DNA from: Cellvibrio mixtus subsp. mixtus J3-8
GTDB taxonomy: Bacteria > Pseudomonadota > Gammaproteobacteria > Pseudomonadales > Cellvibrionaceae
Direction: 5' to 3'
DNA: 64,000 nucleotides
Assembly (NCBI RefSeq): GCF_000766945.1
Contig: NZ_ALBT01000058.1
Coordinates: 62,001-126,000 of the forward strand
Position 1 is the stretch's first letter. Every line of letters begins with the position of its first letter. The notes beneath the pieces are model-generated. The model saw nothing but the letters and a program-made list of their open reading frames with translations, did not search any database and was not told the origin of the DNA. Shown here one piece after another: positions 27,537 through 36,221 of this stretch. The position numbers were made by a program, and so were the translations under genes.

Positions 27537-27564
27537 TCACATTCGAGTAATTTCCGGCAACAGA

Positions 27565-28374
27565 TTAATCCCATTCAGGCGCAAACCCGGGGTTAGCAAC
27601 CCTGTCACCACTATCCAGTTCCGTAATCGCTTTTATTTCCTCATCGGTTAATTTGATGTTCGTCGCATGTAAATTACTCTGCAAATTTTCGCGTTTGGTC
27701 GACGATGGAATCACCGCAAAACCTTGCTGTAAAGACCATGCCAGTGCGATTTGCGCCGGCGTCGCTTTATGGGCTTCCGCAATCTTTTGGATAACCGGCT
27801 CGTGTAACACCTTGCCGACAGCGAGCGGCATGTAAGCTGTAATATGAATGCCTTGTTCGCGCAAAAAATGAATCAATTTGCGATTCTGCAAAAACGGATG
27901 CACTTCAATCTGGTTGGTAGCAATTTCATTGGCGCCAATGATGTTAATCGCTTCCTGCGTATGTTTGATGGTGAAATTGGAAATGCCGATTAATTCGGTT
28001 AAGCCTTCTTTTTTTGCTTGCAGTAATTGCTCCAGGTAAACCGCCGCTGGAATTTCATTGTTGGGCGACGGCCAGTGGATCAGCGTGAGATTCACGCGTT
28101 CCAGCTGCAATTTTTGCAAACTTTCTTTCAGGCTGGGAATTAATTTTCCTTCGGCAAAACGATCCGTCCAGATTTTGGTGGTAACAAATAATTCATTTGC
28201 AGAAACTTTGCTGGCTTTGATTGCTTTGCCGACATCGGCTTCGTTGTCATAAGCTTGCGCGGTATCGATATTGCGATAGCCGAGTTCAATGCCGTTATAA
28301 ACCGCATCAAATGCTTGCTGGTCTTTCAAGCGGAATGTGCCCAGGCCGAATGGTGGAATATTTGCGGTGCTCAT
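27565..28374 (-). CDS. dkgB: 2,5-diketo-D-gluconate reductase B-like aldo/keto reductase
   Basis: A 269-residue NADPH-dependent aldo/keto reductase. It is close to E. coli DkgB (267) through the whole length, for example LIPSLKESLQKL, LTLIHWPSPN, IPSSTKRENLQSNL and the C-terminal FAPEWD. The catalytic set Asp37, Tyr42, Lys67, His100 is present. Family members reduce 2,5-diketogluconate, methylglyoxal and other aldehydes in the cytosol. It is 51 bases downstream of the MFS gene in the same direction and is probably co-transcribed. Confidence 0.9.
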   Translation of the reverse strand: MSTANIPPFGLGTFRLKDQQAFDAVYNGIELGYRNIDTAQAYDNEADVGKAIKASKVSANELFVTTKIWTDRFAEGKLIPSLKESLQKLQLERVNLTLIHWPSPNNEIPAAVYLEQLLQAKKEGLTELIGISNFTIKHTQEAINIIGANEIATNQIEVHPFLQNRKLIHFLREQGIHITAYMPLAVGKVLHEPVIQKIAEAHKATPAQIALAWSLQQGFAVIPSSTKRENLQSNLHATNIKLTDEEIKAITELDSGDRVANPGFAPEWD

Positions 28375-28425
28375 AATGTATCCCCGTAAAAATATTTTGA
28401 GATGATGCTAAAAAAGTAATCGATA

Positions 28426-29637
28426 TTAATGAGAGCTGACAGCGAGGTTCTCCGGTAAATCACCGGGTAATGGGTTGGCTTTGTCGAGCTTGCCGCTCCA
28501 GCGTGTTAACAAAATGGCGCACACGACAACCATTGCGCCGATCCAGGGGGTGTGTTGCAGACCCCAGCTATCGACAATCAATCCACCGGCCCATGCACCC
28601 AATGCGATTCCCAAATTAAACGCAGCGATATTCAAGCCTGATGCAACATCAATTGCATGGGGCGTGTGATGCGCGGCTTGCTGTACTACATAAACTTGCA
28701 ATCCCGGCACATTACCGAATGCAAATGCGCCCCATATTAAAACGGTTGCCACTGCAAACCATGGATTCGCAGCAGTAAATGTAAATACAAACAGCACTAA
28801 CGCCAATCCGGCAAAAATAATTTGCAGTGCAGGAATCGGACCTTTTTGATCGGCGAGTTTTCCGCCCCAAATATTTCCCACTGCCACAGAGAAGCCATAC
28901 ACCAGTAAAACCAGAGCGACACTGCTATTACTCAAGCCGGTGATTTGCTCCAGGATCGGCGCGAGGAAGGTAAACGCAATAAAAGTACCGCCATAACCCA
29001 CCGCCGTCATTGCATAGACCAATAACAAGCGCGGTTGTTTTAACACCTGTAACTGTTGCAAAACCGACGCCGGCTTGTTGTGTTGCAAGGTGCGTGGAAT
29101 AAATAACAAGCTTGTAATAAATGCGATTACACCTAACGCGGACACGGCTAAAAATGTTGCGCGCCAACCAAAATGCTGGCCAATAAAAGTGCCCAATGGA
29201 ACACCGGTCACCAACGCCACCGTAAGGCCGGAAAACATAATCGCAATCGCGCTGGCCGCTTTATCTTTAGCCACTAAATTGGTGGCAATCGTTGCGCCTA
29301 TTGAAAAGAAAACACCGTGCGCGAGGCCCGTTAGAATTCGTGCAATCACCAACGATTCATAACCCGGTGCTTGCCAGGCAACCAGGTTGCCCAGCGTGAA
29401 TAACAACATCAAACCCAGCAGCAACCATTTGCGTGGTAATTGGCCGGTGAGCGCGGTTAACACCGGTGCACCGACCGCAACACCAAGGGCATAAAGGCTG
29501 ACGAGTAACCCTGCTGGCGGCAGGCTGACTTGTAGATCGGCGGCAATGGTCGGGATCAAACCGACGATCACAAACTCGGTGGTGCCTATGGCAAAAGCGC
29601 TGATGGTCAGCGCCAGCAAGGCGATGGGAATACGCAT
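28426..29637 (-). CDS. MFS transporter, DHA1/AraJ-YdhP type
   Basis: A 403-residue inner-membrane protein with 12 predicted helices. The start MRIPIALLALTISAFAIGTTEFVIVGL and the loop motif GQLPRKWLLLG belong to the DHA1 drug:proton antiporter group, including AraJ, YdhP and NepI. It would export small molecules such as sugars, nucleosides or drugs in exchange for protons. It is first in an operon with dkgB and divergent from a LysR gene with 115 bases between, which probably controls it. Confidence 0.87.
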   Translation of the reverse strand: MRIPIALLALTISAFAIGTTEFVIVGLIPTIAADLQVSLPPAGLLVSLYALGVAVGAPVLTALTGQLPRKWLLLGLMLLFTLGNLVAWQAPGYESLVIARILTGLAHGVFFSIGATIATNLVAKDKAASAIAIMFSGLTVALVTGVPLGTFIGQHFGWRATFLAVSALGVIAFITSLLFIPRTLQHNKPASVLQQLQVLKQPRLLLVYAMTAVGYGGTFIAFTFLAPILEQITGLSNSSVALVLLVYGFSVAVGNIWGGKLADQKGPIPALQIIFAGLALVLFVFTFTAANPWFAVATVLIWGAFAFGNVPGLQVYVVQQAAHHTPHAIDVASGLNIAAFNLGIALGAWAGGLIVDSWGLQHTPWIGAMVVVCAILLTRWSGKLDKANPLPGDLPENLAVSSH

Positions 29638-29686
29638 AAATCTTTCCTCAATAACGATTAATCAATGATGGTCGCTATTGTGGTGG

Positions 29687-29743
29687 GTTGATATTTGCAG
29701 AAAAATAGCCTTATATGCATAAGATTTTTGCGAAAAAATCAAC
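29687..29743. promoter_or_regulatory. LysR-type regulatory dyad between divergent genes
   Basis: CTTAT-ATGC-ATAAG (29710-29723) is a compact dyad holding a T-N10-A element of LysR type. Outer arms GTTGAT (29687-29692) and ATCAAC (29738-29743) are centred on almost the same point, with A/T-tract similarity between them. The placement between the MFS and LysR genes fits shared control by the LysR protein. Confidence 0.5.
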
Positions 29744-29755
29744 AATGAGGCAATG

Positions 29756-30655
29756 ATGAAAACAACACTCGATGAAATGCAGGCGTTTGTGCGCGTAGTA
29801 GATACCGGATCGATCACTGCCGCTGCCGATCAACTGGGGCAAACGGTATCCGCATTGAGTCGCGCGCTGGCGCGCCTGGAAGAAAAACTGGAAGTCACCT
29901 TGATGCGCCGGACCACACGCCGCTTGGAATTAACCGAAGAAGGTCAGGTATTTCTCGCGCAAACGCGCAAAATTATTAGCGCGGTGGAAGAAGCAGAAGA
30001 GCAGATGGAAATTCGCCGCAAGTTACCGGCGGGTTTATTACGCGTTAACGCCGCATCGCCATTTATGTTGCATGTGCTTGTGCCATTGGTGCGCGGCTTT
30101 CGCCAACGTTATCCCGATATAGAACTCGAATTAAATACCAATGATCAAATTATCGATCTACTGGAACATCGCACCGATATCGCTATTCGCATCGGCGCGC
30201 TTGGTGATTCCAGTTTGCATGCGCGGCCATTGATGACGAATCGTTTGCGTATTCTCGCCAGCCCTGGTTATGTGCGTGAAATGGGTGAGCCCAAATCTCC
30301 CGGGGGGTTATTGTCGCACCGCTTGCTGGGTTTTTCGCGGCCTGAATCCTTGAATGCGTGGCCATTGCGAAGCGCACAAGGCGATAGATTTATTATTGCA
30401 CCGCAGGTGCTCGCATCAAGCGGGGAAACATTGCGGCAATTGGCGTTGGCCGGTGAAGGTATTGTTTGCCTGGCGGATTTTATGACGAGCGAAGATAGAA
30501 AAAAAGGAAACCTGGTTCAGGTATTGGAAGGTGATACGGTAGAGGTATTACAGCCGGTAAATGCAGTCTATTATCGCAATACGGCACTGGCTTCACGCAT
30601 TTCCTGCTTCCTGGACTATGTGAGCGAACAGGTGGGGAAACAAAAAATAAATTAA
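29756..30655 (+). CDS. LysR-family transcriptional regulator
   Basis: A 299-residue regulator. The N-terminal winged helix-turn-helix reads MQAFVRVVDTGSITAAADQLGQTVSALSRALARLEEKL. The C-terminal part is the type 2 periplasmic-binding-like effector domain. ATG 29756 has GAGG six bases upstream; ATG 29753 is an alternative three bases upstream of it. It is divergent from the MFS/dkgB operon, the classical arrangement for a regulator acting on its neighbour. The inducer is unknown. Confidence 0.9.
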   Translation: MKTTLDEMQAFVRVVDTGSITAAADQLGQTVSALSRALARLEEKLEVTLMRRTTRRLELTEEGQVFLAQTRKIISAVEEAEEQMEIRRKLPAGLLRVNAASPFMLHVLVPLVRGFRQRYPDIELELNTNDQIIDLLEHRTDIAIRIGALGDSSLHARPLMTNRLRILASPGYVREMGEPKSPGGLLSHRLLGFSRPESLNAWPLRSAQGDRFIIAPQVLASSGETLRQLALAGEGIVCLADFMTSEDRKKGNLVQVLEGDTVEVLQPVNAVYYRNTALASRISCFLDYVSEQVGKQKIN

Positions 30656-30693
30656 TTCTCCTTAATTAATTTTCTATCGCGGATAGTTGAAAA

Positions 30694-31338
30694 TTATTTG
30701 TCACCGCCAGAGCAAGGCCAAGTGGGTTTTGCGCTAAACCAGAATTCCGGTTTCAAACCAATCAGGCGATAAATTGCCGTTGGCAAATCACTGCGCACAT
30801 TATCAATATTGCGGGTCACGCGTGCGTGCGTAATCAGGCCTTGCACATACTGCTGCATCAAGCGCGCGGTTTGTTCGATATCTTTTTGTTCACACAAATA
30901 ATTGCCGCTCAGCAAGCTGCGCACCAGTGCCTGATTGTATTTTGCGCCGCGCTCCGTCATCAGCTGCAAGGTTTCAGTAATGCGCGGCTCACTACAACCC
31001 GCCTGCATACCCGCACTGAAAAAAGCGCACCCGGGAACGTTGTCTTTATCTTCGCCCACTTTGTTTACGTAAATAAATTGCAACCAGTTTTCCAATTGCT
31101 CAAGCGGTGTGTTGATGGGCGAGAGCATGCAATCCATATCCTGGCGAATTTTTTCCCAGTGGTGGCTGGTTGCTTCGCAGAACAATTCGGCTTTGGATTC
31201 AAAATGGTGATAGAAACTTCCCTTGGTGACGCCTGCTTGCTTGCAGATTTCATTTACACCCACAGCGCTGTAATTGCTGGTCCAGATCAGGTCCAGCGCG
31301 GTTTCCAGTAGCAGTGTTCGGGTATCAGGGGCGTTCAT
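30694..31338 (-). CDS. TetR-family repressor of the adjacent RND efflux operon
   Basis: A 214-residue regulator with the TetR helix-turn-helix in VNEICKQAGVTKGSFYHHFESKAELF near residues 28-53 and a helical ligand domain. It is divergent from the three-gene efflux operon. Its own promoter and the efflux promoter each carry an ATACC-N4-GGTAT dyad in the -35/-10 spacer, indicating repression of both with release by an efflux substrate. This inference is well supported by the shared dyads. Confidence 0.9.
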   Translation of the reverse strand: MNAPDTRTLLLETALDLIWTSNYSAVGVNEICKQAGVTKGSFYHHFESKAELFCEATSHHWEKIRQDMDCMLSPINTPLEQLENWLQFIYVNKVGEDKDNVPGCAFFSAGMQAGCSEPRITETLQLMTERGAKYNQALVRSLLSGNYLCEQKDIEQTARLMQQYVQGLITHARVTRNIDNVRSDLPTAIYRLIGLKPEFWFSAKPTWPCSGGDK

Positions 31339-31381
31339 AAACAGGGTTACTCAAAAAAGTGGGCGTACAAATGTTGTGGTT

Positions 31382-31410
31382 ATTATGATACCGGGTGGTA
31401 TGTTTTTCAA
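31382..31410 (-). promoter_or_regulatory. tetR promoter with repressor dyad in the spacer
   Basis: Reading the minus strand: TTGAAA (31405-31410), 17-base spacer, CATAAT (31382-31387). The spacer contains ATACC-N4-GGTAT (31388-31401 region), the same dyad as in the efflux promoter. The start codon lies about 40 bases downstream. Confidence 0.65.
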
Positions 31411-31560
31411 TCGCATACTCGGGCTTTAAACCGTCGGTACGGGAAAGATAGCGCTTTGGAAAAAATCCTGCAACCCGATAAGTCTGTTGATTTTATTGAT
31501 GTTTTGAGCGGTTTAGGCATCTGCATTTGCACTGGGAAACAATGGAAATAAAAAATTCTG

Positions 31561-31590
31561 TTGACCAGCATACCAACCGGTATGTATAGT
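31561..31590 (+). promoter_or_regulatory. Efflux operon promoter with repressor dyad in the spacer
   Basis: TTGACC (31561-31566), 18-base spacer, TATAGT (31585-31590). The spacer contains CATACC-AACC-GGTATG (31569-31584), a perfect 6+4+6 dyad. It would give a leader of about 85 bases before the adaptor gene. Confidence 0.7.
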
Positions 31591-31682
31591 TTGCCGAAAT
31601 GTCCGGTTCAACCTCTCCGTTCTGGTATTCCCCCAAGGGAGCTTAACTCGTCATTGATTTGCAAGAGCAACAGGAGCCCATC

Positions 31683-32864
31683 ATGTCTAGCACAATACTA
31701 TCTCGCAAAGTTATTACTTACGCTGCAATCGCCATACTGACAGGTATTGCCAGTGTCCATTATGTATCTGGTGTCGTTGCGGCAACTCCCGCAGCCGTAC
31801 CACCCGCCCCGGCGGTTGATGTTGTTGTTTTACAGCCCCAGGAAATCCGTTCCTGGGCTGGCTTTTCCGGTCGCCTGGCGCCGGTAGAGAGCGCAGCGAT
31901 CAAACCGCTGGTTAGCGGCACTATCCAGAAGGTGTTGTTCACCGAAGGTCAACAGGTGAAAAAAGGTGAGCCGTTATTTGTAATTGATCCGCGTCCGCAC
32001 CAGGCATCGGTGCAGCGTGCACAAGCGCAATTGGCGACCGCCCAATCGCGCGCCAAGCTCGCGCAGGATGAACTGACCCGTGCCGAACAATTAATCGGTG
32101 CAAAACTGGTATCGCAAAGTGTTTACGATTCTGCCCTGAGCGCCCATCAGGTTGCCCAGGCCGACGTAAAGCAAGCCGATGCCGCATTGAACCAGGCAAA
32201 ACTTGATTTGGAATATGCGCACATCAGCGCACCGATTTCCGGTCGTGTTGGCCGCGCTGAACTCACCGTCGGTAACGTAGTGGAAGCCGGTGTAAATGCA
32301 CCCGTGCTGACGCAAATTGTTGCCAACGACAAACTCTACGCTGAATTCAATGTTGATGAAGCGACTTACGTGCAGTTGGTGCGCAACACCAAAGATGTTC
32401 AAGCGATGCCAGTAGAGCTGAGCCTTGCCGGTGATACGAAATCTGCATATGAAGGCCACATTTATGCGTTTGATAATCGTCTGGATACCAACAGCGGCAC
32501 TATTCGCGCCCGCGCAATTTTTGACAACAAAGATGGCGCACTGACCGCAGGAATGTTTGCCAATGTGCGTTTGGGGTCGGCGGAAAAAGTTCAGGCGTTA
32601 TTAGTGCCTGAACGCGCAATCGGGACCAACCAAAGTAAAAAATATGTGTTGGTGGTGGATGAAACCAACACCGCCAATTATCGCGAAGTGACCCTTGGCG
32701 ATCATTACGAAAGCCAGCGGGTTATTCAGGTTGGGGTGAATGCCGGTGAAAAAGTAATTGTGAATGGCCTTTCTCATGTGCGACCGAAAAGTGTCGTGAA
32801 TCCCACCGTTGCAGTAACCAAAAAATCAGAGGAAGAAGATACGCGGGTTGCGTCAATTCATTAG
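31683..32864 (+). CDS. RND efflux periplasmic adaptor (MexE/AcrA-like)
   Basis: A 393-residue membrane fusion protein. The start at 31683 has AGGAG six bases upstream. An N-terminal signal/anchor (residues about 12-30) is followed by a lipoyl domain half, a coiled-coil hairpin (AQLATAQSRAKLAQDELTRAEQL), the second lipoyl half and a beta-barrel. It links the inner-membrane pump to the outer-membrane channel. It is first of three genes, 150 bases before the pump. Confidence 0.92.
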   Translation: MSSTILSRKVITYAAIAILTGIASVHYVSGVVAATPAAVPPAPAVDVVVLQPQEIRSWAGFSGRLAPVESAAIKPLVSGTIQKVLFTEGQQVKKGEPLFVIDPRPHQASVQRAQAQLATAQSRAKLAQDELTRAEQLIGAKLVSQSVYDSALSAHQVAQADVKQADAALNQAKLDLEYAHISAPISGRVGRAELTVGNVVEAGVNAPVLTQIVANDKLYAEFNVDEATYVQLVRNTKDVQAMPVELSLAGDTKSAYEGHIYAFDNRLDTNSGTIRARAIFDNKDGALTAGMFANVRLGSAEKVQALLVPERAIGTNQSKKYVLVVDETNTANYREVTLGDHYESQRVIQVGVNAGEKVIVNGLSHVRPKSVVNPTVAVTKKSEEEDTRVASIH

Positions 32865-32922
32865 TCTGATTGGTTTCCTGACATTCTGTAACACGATTTA
32901 ATTTTTGAAAGAGCACAGCGAG

Positions 32923-32945
32923 GCACCGGTAAATTTTACCGGTGC
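32923..32945 (+). other. Strong hairpin between adaptor and pump genes
   Basis: GCACCGGTAA pairs perfectly with TTACCGGTGC around a 3-base loop, with no T run after it. It lies 58 bases after the adaptor stop. Probably an mRNA-stability or attenuation element tuning pump expression relative to the adaptor, not a terminator. Confidence 0.55.
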
Positions 32946-33014
32946 TCTCCAAACTCATCCCATTAAAACCCCGGTCTCTATAAGACCCTGGCCATAAAAG
33001 CTGGCAGGTACACC

Positions 33015-36000
33015 ATGAACATATCCAGATTTTTTGTGGATCGCCCCATTTTTGCCGGTGTGATTTCACTCCTGATTTTTATCGCTGGCTTCATCGCCAT
33101 GTTTCAATTACCGATTTCGGAATACCCTGATGTCTCTCCGCCTTCGGTGGTCGTTAATGCATCTTATCCCGGTGCAAACCCGAAAGTAATTGCGGAAACC
33201 GTTGCAACGCCATTGGAGGAGCAGCTCGCCGGCACTGAAAATATGTTGTACATGTTTTCGCAAGCGACTACTGATGGTCGTTTAACCTTGACCGTGACCT
33301 TCCGTATCGGCACCGACCCTGACCTTGCACAACAAATGGTGCAAAACCGTATTTCACAAGCATTGCCGCGTTTGCCTGATGTAACGCGCCAGCGCGGTGT
33401 GACCGTAGTAAAAAGCTCGCCGGATTTAACCATGGTGGTGCATTTAATTTCGCCGGATAAAAGTTACGACGAACTTTATCTGCGCAACTATGCGTTGATG
33501 AATATTAAAGACGAACTCGCCAAAGTGCAGGGCGTTGGTATGGTACGCCTGTTTGGCTCGGGCGATTACGCGATGCGTATCTGGTTGAATCCGGAAAAAA
33601 TCGCCGAGAAAAATCTCACCGCCAATGAAGTGGTCAATGCAATTCGCGAGCAAAACGTGCAGGTTGCTGCCGGTATTATCGGTGGTGCGCCGGTGACTGA
33701 CCTCGTGGATGTGCAATTACCGGTTAATGCCAAAGGTCGTTTGGATAATCCCGAAGAATTCGGTGAAATTATTATTCGCGCCGGCAGTAATGGTGAAATC
33801 ACGCGCTTGAAAGATGTTGCGCGTGTGGAAATGGGCGCGTCCGAATTTGCGTTGAACTCCATGCTTGATAGTCAGCCTGCGGTTGCTATCCCCATTTTCC
33901 AGGCACCCGGTGCCAACGCGATTCAAATTTCCGATAACGTTCGTGCCACTATGGCGGAATTAAAAAAACGCTTTCCGGAAGGTGTGGATTACCACGTTGT
34001 TTATGACCCGACGATTTTCGTAAAAAGTTCGATCAAAGCAGTAATTAAAACCCTGGCCGAAGCGCTCGCATTGGTAGTAGTGGTGGTGATCCTGTTTTTG
34101 CAAACCTGGCGCGCGTCGATTATTCCGTTGCTGGCCGTTCCGGTTTCAATTATCGGTACCTTTGCGTTGATGTGGGCGTTCGGATTTTCCATCAATACGC
34201 TCTCGCTGTTTGGCTTGGTATTGGCAATCGGTATCGTGGTGGATGATGCGATTGTGGTGGTGGAAAACGTTGAGCGGAATATCGAAGAAGGCTTAACACC
34301 CATCGCGGCAACTTATAAAGCGATGCAGGAAGTGAGCGGGCCGATTATTGCCATTTCATTAACGCTGATTGCGGTATTTGTACCTATTGCCTTCGTTAGT
34401 GGTTTGACGGGGCAGTTCTACAAACAATTTGCGTTGACGATTGCGATTTCTACGGTGATTTCTGCAATTAACTCGCTGACCTTAAGCCCGGCGTTAGCAG
34501 CGTTGTTATTAAAAGGCCACAACGAACCCAAGGATCGCCTGACCATTGGTATGGATAAAATATTTGGCCGTTTCTTCGCATGGTTCAATCGCAGCTTTGC
34601 GCGTGCATCCGGAAATTATTCAACCAAAGTTGGAAAAATTCTTGGCCGCAAAATGGCTGCTGTAGGTGTGTATGCGATTTTGCTTGGCATTGCGGTGGTG
34701 GGTTTCAATATTATCCCGAAAGGCTTTGTGCCTGCGCAGGATAAACAATACCTGATCGCGTTCGCGCAATTGCCTGACGGTGCAACCCTGGATCGCACTG
34801 AAAAAGTGATTCGTGAGATGGGGGAAATCGGTTTGGCCGAAGCGGGTGTAGAAAATGCAGTGCAATTCCCGGGCTTGAGTATTAATGGTTTCACCAACAG
34901 CTCCAGTGCCGGCATTGTGTTTTTCCCGTTAAAAGATTTCGACCAACGTAAAAGCGATGATCTTTCTGCGGCGGCAATTTCGCAAAAACTGCAAATGAAA
35001 TTTGGTGGCATCGAAGAGGCATTTATTGCAATTTTCCCTCCACCACCCGTGCGCGGTTTAGGGACGACAGGCGGATTTAAATTGCAAATTGAAGATCGCG
35101 CCGGTTTAGGTTACGAGAAGCTTGCGGAAGTTGTTGCGCAAGTGCAGCAAAAAGCCATGCAGCGCCCTGAGTTGGCGAGCGTGTTCTCCAACTACAAAAT
35201 CAACGTGCCGCAATTGTATGCTGATGTGGATCGCACCAAGGCCAAACAGCTGGGATTAAACGTAAAAGAAATTTTTGACACCATGCAGGTTTATCTGGGC
35301 TCGCTCTACGTCAATGATTTCAACCAGTTTGGTCGCACTTATCAAGTCATCGCACAAGCGGATGCGCCTTATCGCAACACGCCGGAAGATGCGTTGAATT
35401 TAAAAGTGCGTAATGCGCAAGGCGACATGGTGCCGTTAGGTGCAGTATTAACGATGAAAGAAAGCTACGGCCCTGAAAGTGCGGCGCATTACAACGGTTA
35501 TTTGGCGGCGGATATAAATGGCAATGCAGCGCCCGGTTATTCCAGCGGTCAAGCGCAAGATGCCATCGCTGAAATCCTGGATGAAGTATTGCCTGCAGGT
35601 ATTGTGTATGAATGGACTGATTTGACCTATCAGGAAGTGTTGGCTGGCAATACTGCAATTTATATTTTGCCATTGTGTTTGTTGCTGGTGTTTTTAGTGT
35701 TGGCTGCGCAATACGAAAGTCTGGCATTGCCATTGGTAGTAGTGACTATTGTTCCGCTGTCGATTTTGTCTGCACTGTTCGGTGTGTGGGTGAGCAATGG
35801 CGATAACAACATCTTTACGCAAATCAGTTTGTTTGTGCTTGCCGGCCTCGCCAGCAAGAACGCGATTTTGATTGTGGAATTTGCGCGGGAGTTGGAAATT
35901 CGCGGCATGCAAACCTATGAAGCTGCCATTACCGCCAGCCGCATGCGTTTGCGTCCGATATTGATGACTTCCTTCGCTTTTATTATGGGTGTGTTGCCGA

Positions 36001-36221
36001 TGGTGTTCTCAACCGGTGCCGGTGCAGAAATGCGTAGCGTAATGGGAATCGCGGTGTTCTCCGGTATGTTGGGTGTGACTTTCTTTGGATTGTTCTTTAC
36101 CCCGATGTTCTATGTGTTGTTGCGCAAGCTGGAAGGTAACCGTAAATATCATCACCACGATGAGACCGCCGGAAACTTTCAACAGCAATCAGCAATTACC
36201 CATCACGAGGTGAAAGCATGA
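33015..36221 (+). CDS. RND efflux inner-membrane pump, HAE1 family (MexF/AcrB-like)
   Basis: A 1068-residue proton-driven multidrug pump with the usual 12-helix, two-repeat layout. MNISRFFVDRPIFAGVISLLIFIAGFIAMFQLPISEYP at the start, GIVVDDAIVVVENVERN with the proton-relay aspartates in helix 4, and two large periplasmic domains are present. The N-terminal region is closer to MexF than to AcrB by eye. The length is normal. Its stop overlaps the start of the outer-membrane gene. Substrates cannot be predicted. Confidence 0.94.
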   Translation: MNISRFFVDRPIFAGVISLLIFIAGFIAMFQLPISEYPDVSPPSVVVNASYPGANPKVIAETVATPLEEQLAGTENMLYMFSQATTDGRLTLTVTFRIGTDPDLAQQMVQNRISQALPRLPDVTRQRGVTVVKSSPDLTMVVHLISPDKSYDELYLRNYALMNIKDELAKVQGVGMVRLFGSGDYAMRIWLNPEKIAEKNLTANEVVNAIREQNVQVAAGIIGGAPVTDLVDVQLPVNAKGRLDNPEEFGEIIIRAGSNGEITRLKDVARVEMGASEFALNSMLDSQPAVAIPIFQAPGANAIQISDNVRATMAELKKRFPEGVDYHVVYDPTIFVKSSIKAVIKTLAEALALVVVVVILFLQTWRASIIPLLAVPVSIIGTFALMWAFGFSINTLSLFGLVLAIGIVVDDAIVVVENVERNIEEGLTPIAATYKAMQEVSGPIIAISLTLIAVFVPIAFVSGLTGQFYKQFALTIAISTVISAINSLTLSPALAALLLKGHNEPKDRLTIGMDKIFGRFFAWFNRSFARASGNYSTKVGKILGRKMAAVGVYAILLGIAVVGFNIIPKGFVPAQDKQYLIAFAQLPDGATLDRTEKVIREMGEIGLAEAGVENAVQFPGLSINGFTNSSSAGIVFFPLKDFDQRKSDDLSAAAISQKLQMKFGGIEEAFIAIFPPPPVRGLGTTGGFKLQIEDRAGLGYEKLAEVVAQVQQKAMQRPELASVFSNYKINVPQLYADVDRTKAKQLGLNVKEIFDTMQVYLGSLYVNDFNQFGRTYQVIAQADAPYRNTPEDALNLKVRNAQGDMVPLGAVLTMKESYGPESAAHYNGYLAADINGNAAPGYSSGQAQDAIAEILDEVLPAGIVYEWTDLTYQEVLAGNTAIYILPLCLLLVFLVLAAQYESLALPLVVVTIVPLSILSALFGVWVSNGDNNIFTQISLFVLAGLASKNAILIVEFARELEIRGMQTYEAAITASRMRLRPILMTSFAFIMGVLPMVFSTGAGAEMRSVMGIAVFSGMLGVTFFGLFFTPMFYVLLRKLEGNRKYHHHDETAGNFQQQSAITHHEVKA

